NCBI GenBank assembly: GCA_029891385.1 | Contig: CM057225.1 | Span: forward strand, 79,943,887-80,007,886 | Direction of reading: 5' to 3' | DNA length: 64,000 bases | Source: Erythroxylum novogranatense | Taxonomy: Eukaryota; Streptophyta; Magnoliopsida; Malpighiales; Erythroxylaceae | In this document: positions 22,410 to 41,200 of the stretch, piece by piece | Position numbering within the stretch: position 1 is the first letter of the stretch | How the letters are laid out: each line of letters starts with the position of its first letter | Translations under genes and position numbers: made by a program | The notes under the pieces: generated by a model | What the model was told of the DNA's origin: nothing | Database searches by the model: none | What the model saw: only the letters and a program-made list of their open reading frames with translations

Positions 22410-25400
22410 ATGGGTATCAAAGATCTTCTCAAGTTCATGAAACCTTACATTGAACCAATCCACATCAAGAAATATGCTGGCAAGCGCGTACTTATTCTTA
22501 CCTTTTCTTTCTTTCTTTTTGTTTTCTTCCCATACACACGTATATTGTTTCAAGTTTACGTCTTTTTATTTCTTCAGGTGGGTATAGATGCGTATTCGTG
22601 GCTTCACAAAGGAGGTATTTCAGCATTCATGAAATTAGTGTTTTCGATGATTTTAGTTTTAGCTTTGTGTGTGGAAGGGAGTCAATGGTTTCGTTTGGGT
22701 TCTTTTTCTAACATTTTGAACACGGTCAGCTTATTCATGTAGTATGGAGATTTGTCTCGATGCAAACAGCGAAAAAAAGTTACGATACTTGGACTATTTT
22801 ATGCACCGAATCAATCTCCTTAAACATTACAACATAACCCCAGTTGTTGTCTTCGATGGTGGGAGTATCCCCTGTAAAGCTGCAACACAATATGAAAGAT
22901 ACAGGTAAGTTACTGTTCCCAGGCCTGACAGCATCTGAAAGTTGAGCAGGACCCTTTTTTCAACAATTTCCATTTCGTCATCACTGTCGTTTCTGATTCA
23001 GGAAGAGACAAACAAATCGTGAATTGGCAATGGAGAAGCTCAAAGAAGGCGATGTTAATGCTGCTTCTGAGCTCTTCCAGGTAAGGGAAACTCGTTTCCT
23101 ATTCTTTCTGTATCAAGTCTAATTGGACTTAATTTCACATTTCCTAGTTTAAACTTTGTGTAGAGAGCTGTAAATATAACCCCATTCATGGCATATCAAT
23201 TGATACAGGTACAGACCTTCGATGCCTTTCATTCAATTTTCTGTTTCAGATTTTATATATATTTTTTACTATACTCCCTTTTATGACTAATTGCTTATAG
23301 CTCTGTGGTTAAATTTTAGATTTTGAGGTCAGAGAGCATTGAATTTGTAGTAGCTCCCTATGAGGCTGATGCACAGTTAGCATATTTGTCCGGTCTTGAA
23401 ACAGAAAAAGATGGCATAGCAGCAGTTATCACAGAGGACAGTGACCTATTAGCATATGGTTGCCAAGCTGTAAGAACTTCCACAAAGCTTTGGTTTGTTG
23501 AAGGAGGTCCAGTACTCTCCGGACCACTTGCTTGATTTCGCCTCATTATTAAGACTACCGTGTTCTTGTTTTGTTTCACATCCTTTGCTACCAGACAATA
23601 TTTAAAATGGACCGATATGGCAATGGTGAAGAGATAATTTTAGACAAGGTTTTTGATACTGTAGATCGCAGACCTTCTTTCCAAAACTTCAGTAAGGAAT
23701 TATTCACAGGTGAGTACAGAGTCTGTGAAGTTCATAATAGACCTTTTGGCTTAAATTTTGTAAATACATGTAGAAGTAAAGTCCAAATCAGCACAAACAA
23801 AATATGACTGAGGATTAAAAAAACACCAATGCCTTTTGATTGACGCCAGCAAAGTTCTTATGCATATCCAAGAATCTCTTGTTCTAGTTGTTGCTTAAGT
23901 TGGCCCAGAAACTTATCCAAGGATCAATTGTCATGTAACATATGACTTAGCTGTAATCTTGTTGATTACTATTTTGCATTGGAAAATGGTTAAATCTTCG
24001 GGTATTTGCAGGAATGTGTGTGTTAGCTGGTTGTGATTTTCTTCCCTCCATACCCGGAATTGGCATTGTGAAGGCTCATTCTTTTGTTTCCAAGTATAGA
24101 AATAATGAGCGAGTAAGTATTCCTATTAAAACACATGTTATTCTGTCAGAAGTAGAACTTGTGATGCCATGCTGTTTGTTGTTTATCATAGTTGGATAAT
24201 GGAAAAGGTTGAAGTGTCGTGTAAGCAAACCCTCGTACAAAGAACAGAGAGTGAACTTGACATGAATGGATTTAAATATATACGAGCTACTGGGTCGTGA
24301 TGTGAATTACAGCTTAACATCTAATTCGTTGAAAAGTGATGGAGCTAAATAACTGCTTACATATTTCAACAAAATGTAGCCATACGGCTGAAGTATTATG
24401 AACTTGTGCTTTCCGACATCAGATAAAGTAAAACACAATGTCACTGAAACTGTGGATTGATCTGAATGAGTACGTAAAATTTCTGTCATGTAGTTCATGT
24501 ACGGTTACACTGGTGAATTGCATATAGTTGGAGTTTGCTGTGTTTCATTAGTTGAATATTCCATAGCCGTAATGTATGGTTCATTCTGCCAAATCATAAA
24601 GTTAGTGGGTGCGCTTACTTACAGGTTTTATCGGTGTTGAAGTTAGAGAAGGGCAGTCAAATGCCTGAAGATTACTGCAACTCATTCAGAGAAGCATTTG
24701 CGGTTTTCCAGTATGCTCGAATGTATTTATCTCAATGATTGGTTGCTCAACCCTTCTTATATCGTTGACTGTAATTTATGACATGCTCATTTGCTATGCA
24801 GATATGATACCAATACTAAGTCGCTAAAACACATGAAACCTCTTTCCCAAACACTTCTAGGATCATCAGATAAGGACCTTGATTTCCTTGGCCCGTATCC
24901 TGTCTTGCCAGTGAATTTAGTTTCTATTAATTATCTATGAGTATAACATTTTGCATAATTGAGGGTATTTGACCTCACGTCAATATGCTTGAGATGTTTT
25001 ATTTCTTGTTCTGTGTCCGGTTTTGGTATTACGCTAATGTTTCTATCTTGACTGTATACAATTGGACTGGAGGGAAATTCCTTCTTCCATTGCTAGCGCA
25101 ATTGCTGAAGGAAACTTGAATCCGGCAAACATGGAGGCTTTTGATCGTTTTTCAAGTTCTGGACTTGATTTAAAGCCTTTGATTAAAGATCACTGTACAC
25201 CCAAGAAAGTTGTTGCCATTGTTCAAGCAAAACATCCAAGCAGCTGCTTCGTGGGCCCTTTCTCCAACGAAACCAGAGGTGAAGATCGTAAAAGCAAGTG
25301 CTTTATTATCTTCATACACATTTCTTAACTTGAAGATTTGCACCTGGATTTATTTGCACGTTCCGCATATTTGTTTCAAAGCATAAATAGGAATGTTATA

Positions 25401-25892
25401 CAAAAGTACTAAGAAATGTCACTGAATTGTCATATTTGATTTAGACATGGGTTGATTGTGGCAGGAGTGGTAATGAAGCAAAATCCAGTCTTAGGCGAAA
25501 GTAAGTATATCCACGAGGCCCTAGCACTTCAGAAATTAGTTTCCTCACCAGAAGTTCGTGAAGAAGCCAAAGAGGCTATAGTTTGGAGTGACATTCCAGT
25601 GAGGATTTCGAAAAATCCATTCAAGATAGAGGCAAAAGGCATGGCTGAAGAAATTTCGATTTCAGTAGAGGATGAAAATTCTATCATGTCATTGGAGTTT
25701 CCTGACAATGGTATTTCCAAGAAGAGGAAGCATCAGGAAATTAACTTGGATCAAGGGGTGACTGAGGTGGAAAAATTCCAGGAAAGTGTGGATAAAAGGA
25801 CTTCCTCTGGGAAAGGTAGAGGGAAACTAAATAAACCTAAGATGTCTAATCAGAATACTATTTTTAAGTTCTTCTCCCGTGTGCAAGTGTAA
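22410..25892 (+). CDS. EXO1: exonuclease 1-type (XPG/FEN1 family) nuclease, twelve exons
   Basis: 5'-3' exonuclease/flap endonuclease of mismatch repair and end resection, expected in the nucleus. Exons: 22410-22487, 22578-22614, 22730-22904, 23002-23080, 23164-23208, 23320-23469, 23595-23709, 24012-24112, 24625-24710, 24802-24894, 25073-25278, 25465-25892. All junctions are GT-AG and in phase, giving 530 residues. [29 protein letters not shown] (metal-binding Asp30) and VVVFDGG (Asp81). [16 protein letters not shown] (Glu153, Asp155), [11 protein letters not shown] (Asp178, Asp180) and [13 protein letters not shown] (Asp235, start of the helix-two-turn-helix). The C-terminus has a basic KKRK stretch and a PIP-box-like QNTIFKFF at 518-525, which would bind PCNA. 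It is shorter than the roughly 735-residue plant EXO1B and near the short EXO1A type. Exon 9-10 joining is the least certain. Confidence 0.93.
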
Positions 25893-26132
25893 CCATTCAA
25901 AATTTTGGTGAAACTTATCATTCGTATTTTAATGATTACGTTATAAACTCTGTTGCTTATCAAAGTTGTAATAAGAGTAGAGTTTTCAACAATTGATTTA
26001 GTGTTGCGTTGAGAAGACAATAACGAGACACAGCAACTATCAACTATGATAAATAATAATATCCTTGAAAATCTTACGGCTTTTATTACTCGACTGACTG
26101 GTTATGCCAAACACCTGCTAGCATGCTTAAGC
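25893..26132. other. shared 3' flank of convergent EXO1 and beta-glucosidase genes
   Basis: Only 240 bp separate the two stop codons, so the 3' UTRs must lie here and may overlap. No other element seen. Confidence 0.7.
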
Positions 26133-31749
<5,617 letters not shown>

Positions 31750-32755
31750 CCACCAAAGTTACGAATACCATATCGACCTTGATACCAAATTGGATTTTAG
31801 AACGGTACTATACTGATACCAGTCAATAACGGGTATTGTTTTGAGTAATTTTTTAAATTTATAAAATAACCCTTAATTTTTTAAATTGCAAAATAGTCAA
31901 TTACCATATTTTACGATTGTCACATTGTCATATTCTTTGTTTTAAGTTGAAACTTTCAACTTTCTAACTATTAATTCATTCATGACGTGCATTTCATTCA
32001 CCAGCTTCATCGAAACTAGTATCCAACCCGACACAAATCACAAATCTAAATCATAATTTAATTCTAAGTTCCAACTTCCAAATTCTAACTCATTTACAAA
32101 CACAAATGCAATTAAGCAAAAACAAAAGAATTGAAAACACACCTAAAAAAGTTCGCAATGTATTTGCTTCGAGTTTTTGGGTCAAGTTGGGTTTAGATCT
32201 GGATCTACTTCAGATCTAATGATTACGGATTCATGGAGGAGAGTGGCGGTGGTCTGAAGGAGGTTTGGTGGTGGCATAATCCACGTGGAGGAGGGTTGAA
32301 GCCTAAAAGTTGTTCGATGGTGGTGTGGTTCATATGGAGGAAGGCTAAAAATGGTGTGGTGGTGGTGTGGAGGAAGATGAAAGTCGTGCGGTGGTTCTAT
32401 TGTCACCGAAGAGGGAGAAGCAGCCACTAAAGACGAATAGGAGAAGGAGAGAGAGAGAATGGAGAGTGTGAGATAGTGAGAGAGAATGGAGGAGAGTGGA
32501 GAGTGTGTGAGACAGTGAGAGAGAAAAAGTGAGAAACAAAAAATGAAAAGGTAGCAGATGAGGGTCGGGGAGGGGGGGATAGGTATTTTTTTTTAATTTT
32601 TGTTAAACAGCCCCTACAATTTCTAAAACTTATGGTACTGATTGGGATATTGCCAGTACCACACAAAAACTCTAGTATCAATCGGTACCGACGACTGGTA
32701 CCATTAACATTGATGTCTTTTTTTTTCAGTACAGAACGATATTTAAAACTCTGAT
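31750..32755. mobile_element. non-autonomous element with GGTAC-rich ends (copy B)
   Basis: Left end words ACCATATCGACC, GATACCAAATTGGATTTTAG, AACGGTACTA. Right end CGGTACCGACGACTGGTACC and TCAGTACAGAACGATATTTAAA, partly complementary to the left and similar to copy A. The interior is unusual: a purine-rich GGTGG/GAGAGA block (32230-32580) that could hold a captured sequence. The open frame on its complement (32427-32182, Pro/His-rich) looks low-complexity, not a gene. Borders are approximate. Confidence 0.45.
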
Positions 32756-33216
32756 ATCCACAGAATGCGTTGAGAAAACTCTACAATTATTATATAAAGT
32801 ATTAGGCAAGAAGTGTCAAGTCCCTTAGATCCTAAATCTGTTTATAATAAGTTTTGGATTGTTTAATAATTTAATTGAAATAAAATTCTACTTTTAATTA
32901 AATTTTAATTAGAATCACAATTAATTCTAATCAAATACTAGTTATGCTTAAATAAAGTCCAATATCTAATATTGGTCCTTATTTATTAAATATTTTATAT
33001 TTAATCATAAATTTTCTCAAACTTTACAATCAAATTCAATTTAACTATAACTTGTTTTCTCCTTCAACTTGTCCTTTATGCGTAACCCAATAGGTTCTTA
33101 AATATATTGGTAATAGTTATAAATTATAACCTTAAATCATATTTAAAACTAAAAAATTTAAATTCTTTTAATTTATCTTTGGTTATCTAATTAAATAATT
33201 TATATCTATAAATTAT
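32756..33216. other. AT-rich intergenic DNA
   Basis: Nothing recognised beyond A/T-rich sequence with ATTAAATT words. Confidence 0.5.
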
Positions 33217-33845
33217 CACTTGAAGAAATTGTATTTTAGTAAAAGCAAAAGTTGTCACTAAAAGTTGTAATATTAGTCACTACTATTAATATTGTCTAAC
33301 TTTTAAAGTCATCACCTCTCGTTACAAGTATTTCCGTCACTAAAACGATGACTAATTTAAAAAATTGGTCATAATTATGCAACACTTTGTAACAGAAGTA
33401 CTGATACTAAAAACTATGAAATGTTTGACAAAATTATATGATCATAGTAACTTTACATATTTATGACAAATTTATCGACACAAACAATATAAAATAGTGG
33501 CGAATAAAGTCATAACAATACTTCATTTTATTGTAACAACATTATTGCCACTAAATATAATTGAAAATAGTGACAAAATATTTATCACTCGTGCTTTTTT
33601 GTCAGTGTTCATTACTTCTTAGTCACTAATATTTTAAGAAAAAATGTCAACATCATTTTGTTACAAAAATGAAAATTTGTTCTTATAAAAAAAATTGTCA
33701 CTAATGTGTTTACTATTGTCACAAATAAGACTATCAATTCAACAATGAAATTGCATTAGTAGTAAAAGAAATTTACATTAGTGATCATATTGTTTAACAG
33801 ATTTTATCACAACAATACAAGTTGTATGTTACAATAATGTTGTCA
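33217..33845. mobile_element. CACTA-like element (subterminal repeats)
   Basis: Begins CACTTGAAGAAATTG, close to the plant CACTA terminus CACTACAAGAAA, followed by a dense set of GTCACTA / TTGTCAC / TGACAA / TTGTAAC words in both orientations (33250-33840), the subterminal repeat style of En/Spm elements. The right border near 33840 and a 3-bp duplication could not be fixed. It ends the readable SAC3-like exon on its right. Confidence 0.45.
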
Positions 33846-35282
33846 CTCATAAAATCCCCTACTGGTTCTGTAGGGCGATACCCATCGTAATTTTGGATTT
33901 TCACCATAGATGACTCATGCCTACTTGTAGAAGCTACGAGGTCTGTTATATCTGCACCAATTTCAAAATCTTCACTAGGTTCTTTTTTGAAACGTGCCAA
34001 CCTCTTTGCCTTGGCTTCTGTATCTCTATAATGGGTTAATCAAATTAGTGGAAAATACACAATACATATTAGTTCTAGGAATCAACAAAGTGCACCAAAA
34101 TGGTTTATCGATCACTACCATCTTGAATGGAGTTAAAAGCCCTCTGAAGACCTTTATCAGTAGTAGATGGTGGAGATCTTGTTCTTTTGCAACAGTTAGG
34201 CTAGTAGTCCTGGTGGAAATAGGTTCAATAGTATTATAGGTTGCAAGACTCTGAGGGATTTGAGAATTATAGGCATTGTTTGGAGTATTGGAGGCAATTT
34301 GAGACCTAGTAGGAGATGTAAAGGGCCTGCAAAAGAAAATATAGAGACGGTTCATTTATTTATAAAGAAGCAAAAAAATAACTTATGGTACAACTACTTG
34401 ACTTTAACCATAAAAAGGTAGTTAGAGCAAAGATGAGTTTTTTTTTAATCAAAAGAATATGCTAATATGTCTTCCAATTACCTTATAGATTTCCAACAAG
34501 ATCGAACATCCTCCACAAAAGTTTCATTGACAAGTGGAATAGGTGGTGACCTAGTCTACTTTGGGGCATGAACATCTCCAAATTCATTCATATAACCTTT
34601 TTCAAAATGAAAAGACTCTCCAAGTTCACGATCTAGCAAATTGGGGAAACTTCCCAACATCTTTGGTCAACTTTCCTAAGCACTTGAAAAAACAGGCTTG
34701 TGCGAAAACAAGAAGATTATCATAAGAAGATCAATGGAGAAGAGATTGTAGGAAGGAAGATGATGTCATAAAGACTAGTTTCTCAAACTTAGATGCAAAA
34801 TGAACTACATAATAGATAACCATTTTGGATATTGATGATTAATTAACTACCCAGATCTAAAAAACTTAGCAGTTAATAGAGACAAAAAGTACAATTATCC
34901 TCTCACAAACCTATATGAATTCATAAGTTCAACCATAGGGACCATTCCTCTTCATCAAGAATAGCATGCCCTTACTCAACCATATTACAGTCCTCAGAAA
35001 CAAAAGGAGTTGGCCTTGGTTTTGAAAAAATAGAGTCCTTTCCATAGTCAACAAGAAATAACGATGGGCTGTAAGATTAAACAACAAACAAAAACATCAA
35101 GTAAGAAGATCAAATCAATAGGTAACTATTCAAACAATAAATCTTAGTGTTAATCTATGACTCAATCACCCTAAAATGCTAACAGTAACTTAGGATGAAT
35201 GAGATAAATATAAAGACATGGCTCAATGGTATAATGACCATATATATAGACATTGGATGTATAAGAAGAAAATAGTAAACTG

Positions 35283-38200
35283 TGTTAGGACCCGATCCGA
35301 GACCGGATCCCAACCGGAAAAGCAGAAACGGAAGAAACGGAGAACAAAGCAAAACACAAAACAAAAGCGGAAGCAAATCGAAATCGAAATCGAATACGAA
35401 CGAATATGAATCAAATCAAAGAAAAGAAATGAAACATAAGGCGAAATCAAATCGGATACGAATCGAATCACAAATTGGAAGCGAAAGACTCAGCGGAAAC
35501 ATAAATCGGAAGACAAAGCGAAACGAATCAAAGACGGAACAAAAACTGAACCCGACATCTGAGCACAATTATCGAAAAAAAACGTTTGCGTTTGAAACCT
35601 TAAGACATCTAATATAAACCAATCAAATCCGGTATAAATTTTTTTTTCTTTCTTTCTTATGCATTCAATCTCTTACAAAGTGATACACTTTTTCAAATTG
35701 GAATTTATCAATTCCATAACCTCAATCCAAAGCTCAAAATCATAATACTCGTCTTATACAAAAATATACAAATCCTATAATTCATCTGTCAAACATCTTA
35801 TTATTCTTACTTTTCTTTTGCCCTAAAACAATCACACATATCCATATACAATCATAATTCATATATCATAAGCATACCATATCATTCACATACATCACTC
35901 ACTATGATAGTTCCTATACAAATCCATACTTCAATTCCATACTCCAATAGCAAACAAAAGTGGCACTTTCAAGCCACGGTACAAAACCAATTACCAAAAT
36001 CCAAATTATACATATTACAAAAACATGCAAAAGTCGGACTGATGCCTTGACTGTCTTTCATCCGATCTCCCGCTCAAATACTTGGAGATGAGCATGAAAG
36101 GGGGGGGGGTGAGCTTATAGCTCGTGGGTAACAGGTTTATAACCGAAAACAAGCAAAAATCATTGTAAAGTTCGAATTGAAATCCATGTCACATGTTTTC
36201 AAATTCAATAAGCCAAAACTGTTGAAATGTTCATTTGTTATATAAAAATCTTGATAATTTCGTAAAATGCTTCGTTTCCAAATTCTCTGTCAAATTCGCA
36301 ATTCAAACTCAAAGCTTATATTAAAAAATATCATCACATCACAAAGCATACTCATTTAATCATCAATACAAAACACTCAATTTATGCAACATATTTGACA
36401 ATTCCAAGATGCAATGCACAAACAAATGGCTCGAGAGTTTCATAAACGAAACGGGTGTAGTTTACACCGTAAACAAAACGAGTTTCTCAGGATCTCGTGG
36501 CCCCAAGCGGGCAGCCGGGAGAAGGCTATGGTTCATCGTGCACGTGACTAACGAAACATGTTCTCTCTCGCCCAAACAAAAACACATAGTCATTTCATGC
36601 TCAATCAATTTATCGAATGCTTTCATACTTTCAAGCTTTTCTATCTTTTCATTCATACAAAATGCCATAACATGTTTCAATAATCACAATAATTCAAATG
36701 CAATCAATTAAGCATATACACACATAAACAAATTCTTTAAATCATTTAAAAGCAATATATGAAGTAATTGCAATCATTTAGTTCTCTTGATTTGAAAAAA
36801 CTTTAGTAGCTCATTATTCAATTATAAACATGAAACCCACCTCAATTCCGTGCTTGAAGCTTGCCCAATGCTTCAATTCTCCAAAGCCTTTCTTCTTTCC
36901 TCCAATATAAAATTCCCTAAGCCATAATCATCCAAATTCAACATCATAATTAGCATAATCCTCAAAATTAACTATAGGAAACCCATACTCATCATTTTTC
37001 CAAGCTATCTAAAGCAAGAATTTCTAAACTCCCCAAATCACAAAAATTGACATAAACTAATTCCCAAATATCCAAAATTGAATCAATTATAACATGTAAT
37101 CTCTAAAATTGACTTCATAATCTACAAACCCATATCATTTCCATGCTATCTCACCCAAAAATTCATGAAAAACTCAAAGCTTAAAAATTTCTCTTACCTT
37201 CATCTTCCACCATTTTCGAATTTTCTTAGGTTCCAAAGGAAGCTTTCACCCTCTTCCATATTTTTCCTCTTGAATAATCTCTAAAACCGCACTTGAAGCT
37301 TACCAAAAATCAAAACCCTAAGTCCTTTCTTCTTCCTCCTTTTTCACCACCGAAAACTTAATCTCTCCTGTCTTCTTTCTATTCTTTTCTTCTTTCCTTT
37401 TGTAATTTTCGTGCCTCTCCTTTCTTATACGAAGGCTCACCTTGCCAAATGACCAACTTGCCATTAATGAGTGTAAAAGGACCAATTTGCCCTTACATGT
37501 TAGCCTTATAACTTAAAACCTTAAGTGAGCTTCCAACAATGCCCTTCCTTTTTGCTTTGAAAACTGACACCGTCACTCCTTATTTTGATCAGGTAAATGA
37601 AACAATTTGACAAAATTTTCTTCTCGAAAAATGTTCCTCTATGTCTCAATTTCAATACTGTTGGGCCCCGAATTTTTTTTTATTTATTTGAATTAATTAT
37701 TTATGGATTTATGGATTTATTCGTTAATTATTTTTATTTTTCCTTAATTGATTTAATTATGTGTTTATATAAATATTTTTATGTTGGGCTTGGGATTAGA
37801 AGTTAGAAATTAAATGAAGGCTTGGATTTAAGGTTGGGAAGAATGGGCTTTATGGAATAAGTGGAATAAGGAGGAGGATTAGAAATGAGTGGATTATGTG
37901 TAGTGGGCTTGTGAGAAGGAGAACCCAAAGCCTTGTAAGTTATAAGGAGCTCAAAACTATGTAGTTTTGAGGTAGGCTTTTAAGTGAGACTTAAATAAAT
38001 CAAAGGAAGAGGAGAAGAAGAGAGGCAAGTGTCGTAAGTCACCAAAGGGAAGGAAAAGAGAAGGAAATCGTGAGCCAAAGGAGAAGGAGACTTTCGGCCA
38101 AAAAGGGAGAGAGTCGTAGGGAAGAAGAAAGAAGAAGAAAAAGAAGAGAATCTACTTGCTAGAGGTAAGTTCCATATTTGTTTATGATAGGTTCAAAAAT

Positions 38201-41200
38201 GGGAGGAAATGGAAGTTAGGGTTTGTGTAGGGTTTGTAGAAAGAAAGAAGAGAAGGTGAGATCTATGGATTTTAGGGACTTCCTCACTAAGGTTATGGTT
38301 ATTCTAGCTTAAATGGCTTATGGGTAGGTTAGGTTTAAAGTAGACTTTTATTTTGCTTGATTTGTATGAATGTTATGCTTTCCTTTAAAATGCATTTATT
38401 GAATAGAGTGTGATTTAATTGAAGGAAATCAAGAGACCCCCACTCAAGACAAGGAGGAAGGGCAATCTTGAATTCGGATACCAACGATAGGTGGGTAACA
38501 TTTTTATAGTTGTTGTGTAATGGGTAAATGCCTATGTGTGCTATCTTTGATAATTATGTGCATATTGAAAATGTATTTCCTTTGATTTGAAAGTAAAGTG
38601 TGAAACTATGATGATTCGAAAGAATGAAAGAAGCATAAAATGCTTGTCTTGTGCTTGAATATGTGATCTTTGGGCGAGAGAGAACCTACTTCGATAAGTC
38701 ACGTGCACGTTGACCCCCTTATGCCTTCTTCCGGCAACCCGCTTGTGGCCCACGAGATCTAAAAATGGACTCGTCGTGTTTACGGTAAACTTCGATTTCC
38801 GTCGTGTTTATGGGACTCTCGAGCCAAATGTGTGCATTCCATCATTTATTTGTGTTTATGATGCATAATATGTGTTTGATTGATATGAACTCTCATGTTA
38901 TGCTTATGTGATGATTTTGGATTATTTGAGCTTTATATGACAAATTGCTATTGTTTCAGATTGGTAATGTTTTGTTGTGTGGCTCATTACCCGATGGCTA
39001 TAAACTTGTTAGCCACTGAGCCGTGTTAGCTCACCCTCATTCTCCCTCCTCAGGTGCAAATTCTAGTTGACCGCGGAACCTTGCAAGGCATCGGGCATAA
39101 CTCCAAGAATACTAGAAACTTTTGTATTAAGTTAGTAACTAGCTTTTGGAATAGCTTTGTAAGCATATTGATCATTAAGCATCTCATCTTTTGTATTTTG
39201 TACTTGATCTTGATGAATATGTCAATATGTAACCAAAGCTATGCATGAATCTTTGCTATGATTTGGAATGTGAATGAGAGCTCTAGTACTCTCCATCTTG
39301 TGAAATTGTTGATTTCCGATTTGTGTAAGGCCTTGAAATAGCATGTGTATGAGTATTTTCATTTTTGAGTTGCTGCTGGGTTTTTGACCTTGGGTGAACT
39401 CGCTGGGAAAATTTGCTATGATTCGTGTTGTTGAGGTGAGCTGTAGAAGTTCTGAAATTTCTGGGTTGCTATAGGTCGTATGGGATCTTTGACTCCTTGA
39501 TGGTGTTAGGTGAGCTGTAGAGCCCTCCTAGGAGGTTTTAAGAGCTATTTATGATGTGTTAAATTGGTAGGCGTGAGTTGTTAGAATTAATTGTGGGTGC
39601 TGTCTAAATGACAGATTGTTAGGCAGAGCTTTGAGTCCACTTTTGACCCTTATAGAGTTGGAATATAGGTCGGTGGTCTTCATAAAAGTTATAGGGCATT
39701 TTCTTAGCTTTCCATAGGCACCAAGTTTGCTAAATTCGGAGTCCTGGGTCAAAAGTTATGGTAGTTGTAAGTTTTAATACTGTTGGTGGAGAGCTAGTCG
39801 ATTTGTCTTAGTGAGAACTTTTGATTTCTTTAGAGTCCAAGCTTGCTAGTGAGTCCTTCTTGAAAAATATAGGTTTTTCTTCTAGCTTTCCAACGCTTCT
39901 GACCGTGTCTAATTTGGAGCTCGGAGTCAAAAGTTATGAGGGTTAGCAGTTAGATAGGTCGGGCTGTAGGACAGGTCGCCCAGGCTCTCGCGGGCGAGTG
40001 AGGGCGAGCGTCAAGAGCCCGGCATGCCGGGCTGTTGCGAGCGTTTGGGGTCGATTTCTGGCCGACCGACCCCTCTTCCTTCTTTTGGCCATAACTTGTT
40101 GTGTAGACCTCTGATTTACCTCATTTTTGAAGCGATGGATTCCTAAGGAATTTTTCTATCTTTCCAAACTTTATTTATAAGTTTTTATTTTAAATTGAAA
40201 AAGGTGGTTTGAAACCAAGTGTGGAGGTCGGCTGATCAAGTCTGAATATACTTTACAAATTTTAAAATATCTGGAGCTAGAGAGCTTGGATCGAAGCGAT
40301 TCTTGTTTTAAATTAAACTAGAGACGTAAACCTACAAGTTTTATGAAGGAGCTGACTGACAATTAAGCCTTTAAGATTTTCAAATTCTGACCTGAAGTCG
40401 GTAGTACTCAATTTTGGCTGTTTTCTTTGAAATAACATTTTTGCCATGACTTCTTCATTTCAAATCGAAATTGAGCGTTTTCAGTGGCGTTGGAACCGTG
40501 AGAGTGTAAGGAACATATTTTATTAAAAAGCCAATCCCAAATTTTCTATTAAAAGTTTCTCTTATTGTGGTCGGTTTGTGTTCGGTTTTGGGTCCTTTAT
40601 GCTTATGTGTGCTTGTGTGGTCCGAATGTTGGGCCTCGGTGACGGGGTCCAACAAATATGCCACCAAAAACGCTCAATTCGATTCAGAAATGAAAAAGTT
40701 ATGACTAAAAATACTTTCAGACCATTGCAAAACTGAGGCTGAACACTACACCTAACTTCAATCCAGAAATTGAAAGTCTTAGAGGCTAAATTGCCATTCG
40801 GCTCCTTCATATAACTTGTAGATCCATGTCTCTAGTTTACTTTGCAATAAGAATCAACTTAATCAGAGCTCTATAGCTCAAGATATCACCAAAATACTGA
40901 AGCATAGTCAGACCTTTTCAACCGATCATCACACTTTGTTTCGATTCACCTTTTTCAATTTAATATCAAGACTGATCAAATACGTATGAAGAGATAGAAA
41001 AATATCTTAGGAGTCCAACGCTTCAAAAATTAGGTCGATCAGAGGTTGGATAAAAAAGTTATGGCCAAAAGAAGGAAGAGAGGTCGGTCGGTCGAAAATC
41101 GACTGCGCGGGACTCGCGGCAGTCCCGCACGGGCGCGGGAGCGCATGCTCGCCAGATCGGGCGTGCGTGGGCGCTCCTCCGCCTGAAGGGCGAGCGGTCG

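Noticed and set aside
35179..35617. Open frames in the AAATCGAAATCG-type purine-rich stretch
   Set aside because: Low-complexity repeat at the start of the outer LTR unit gives long frames in several phases at once.
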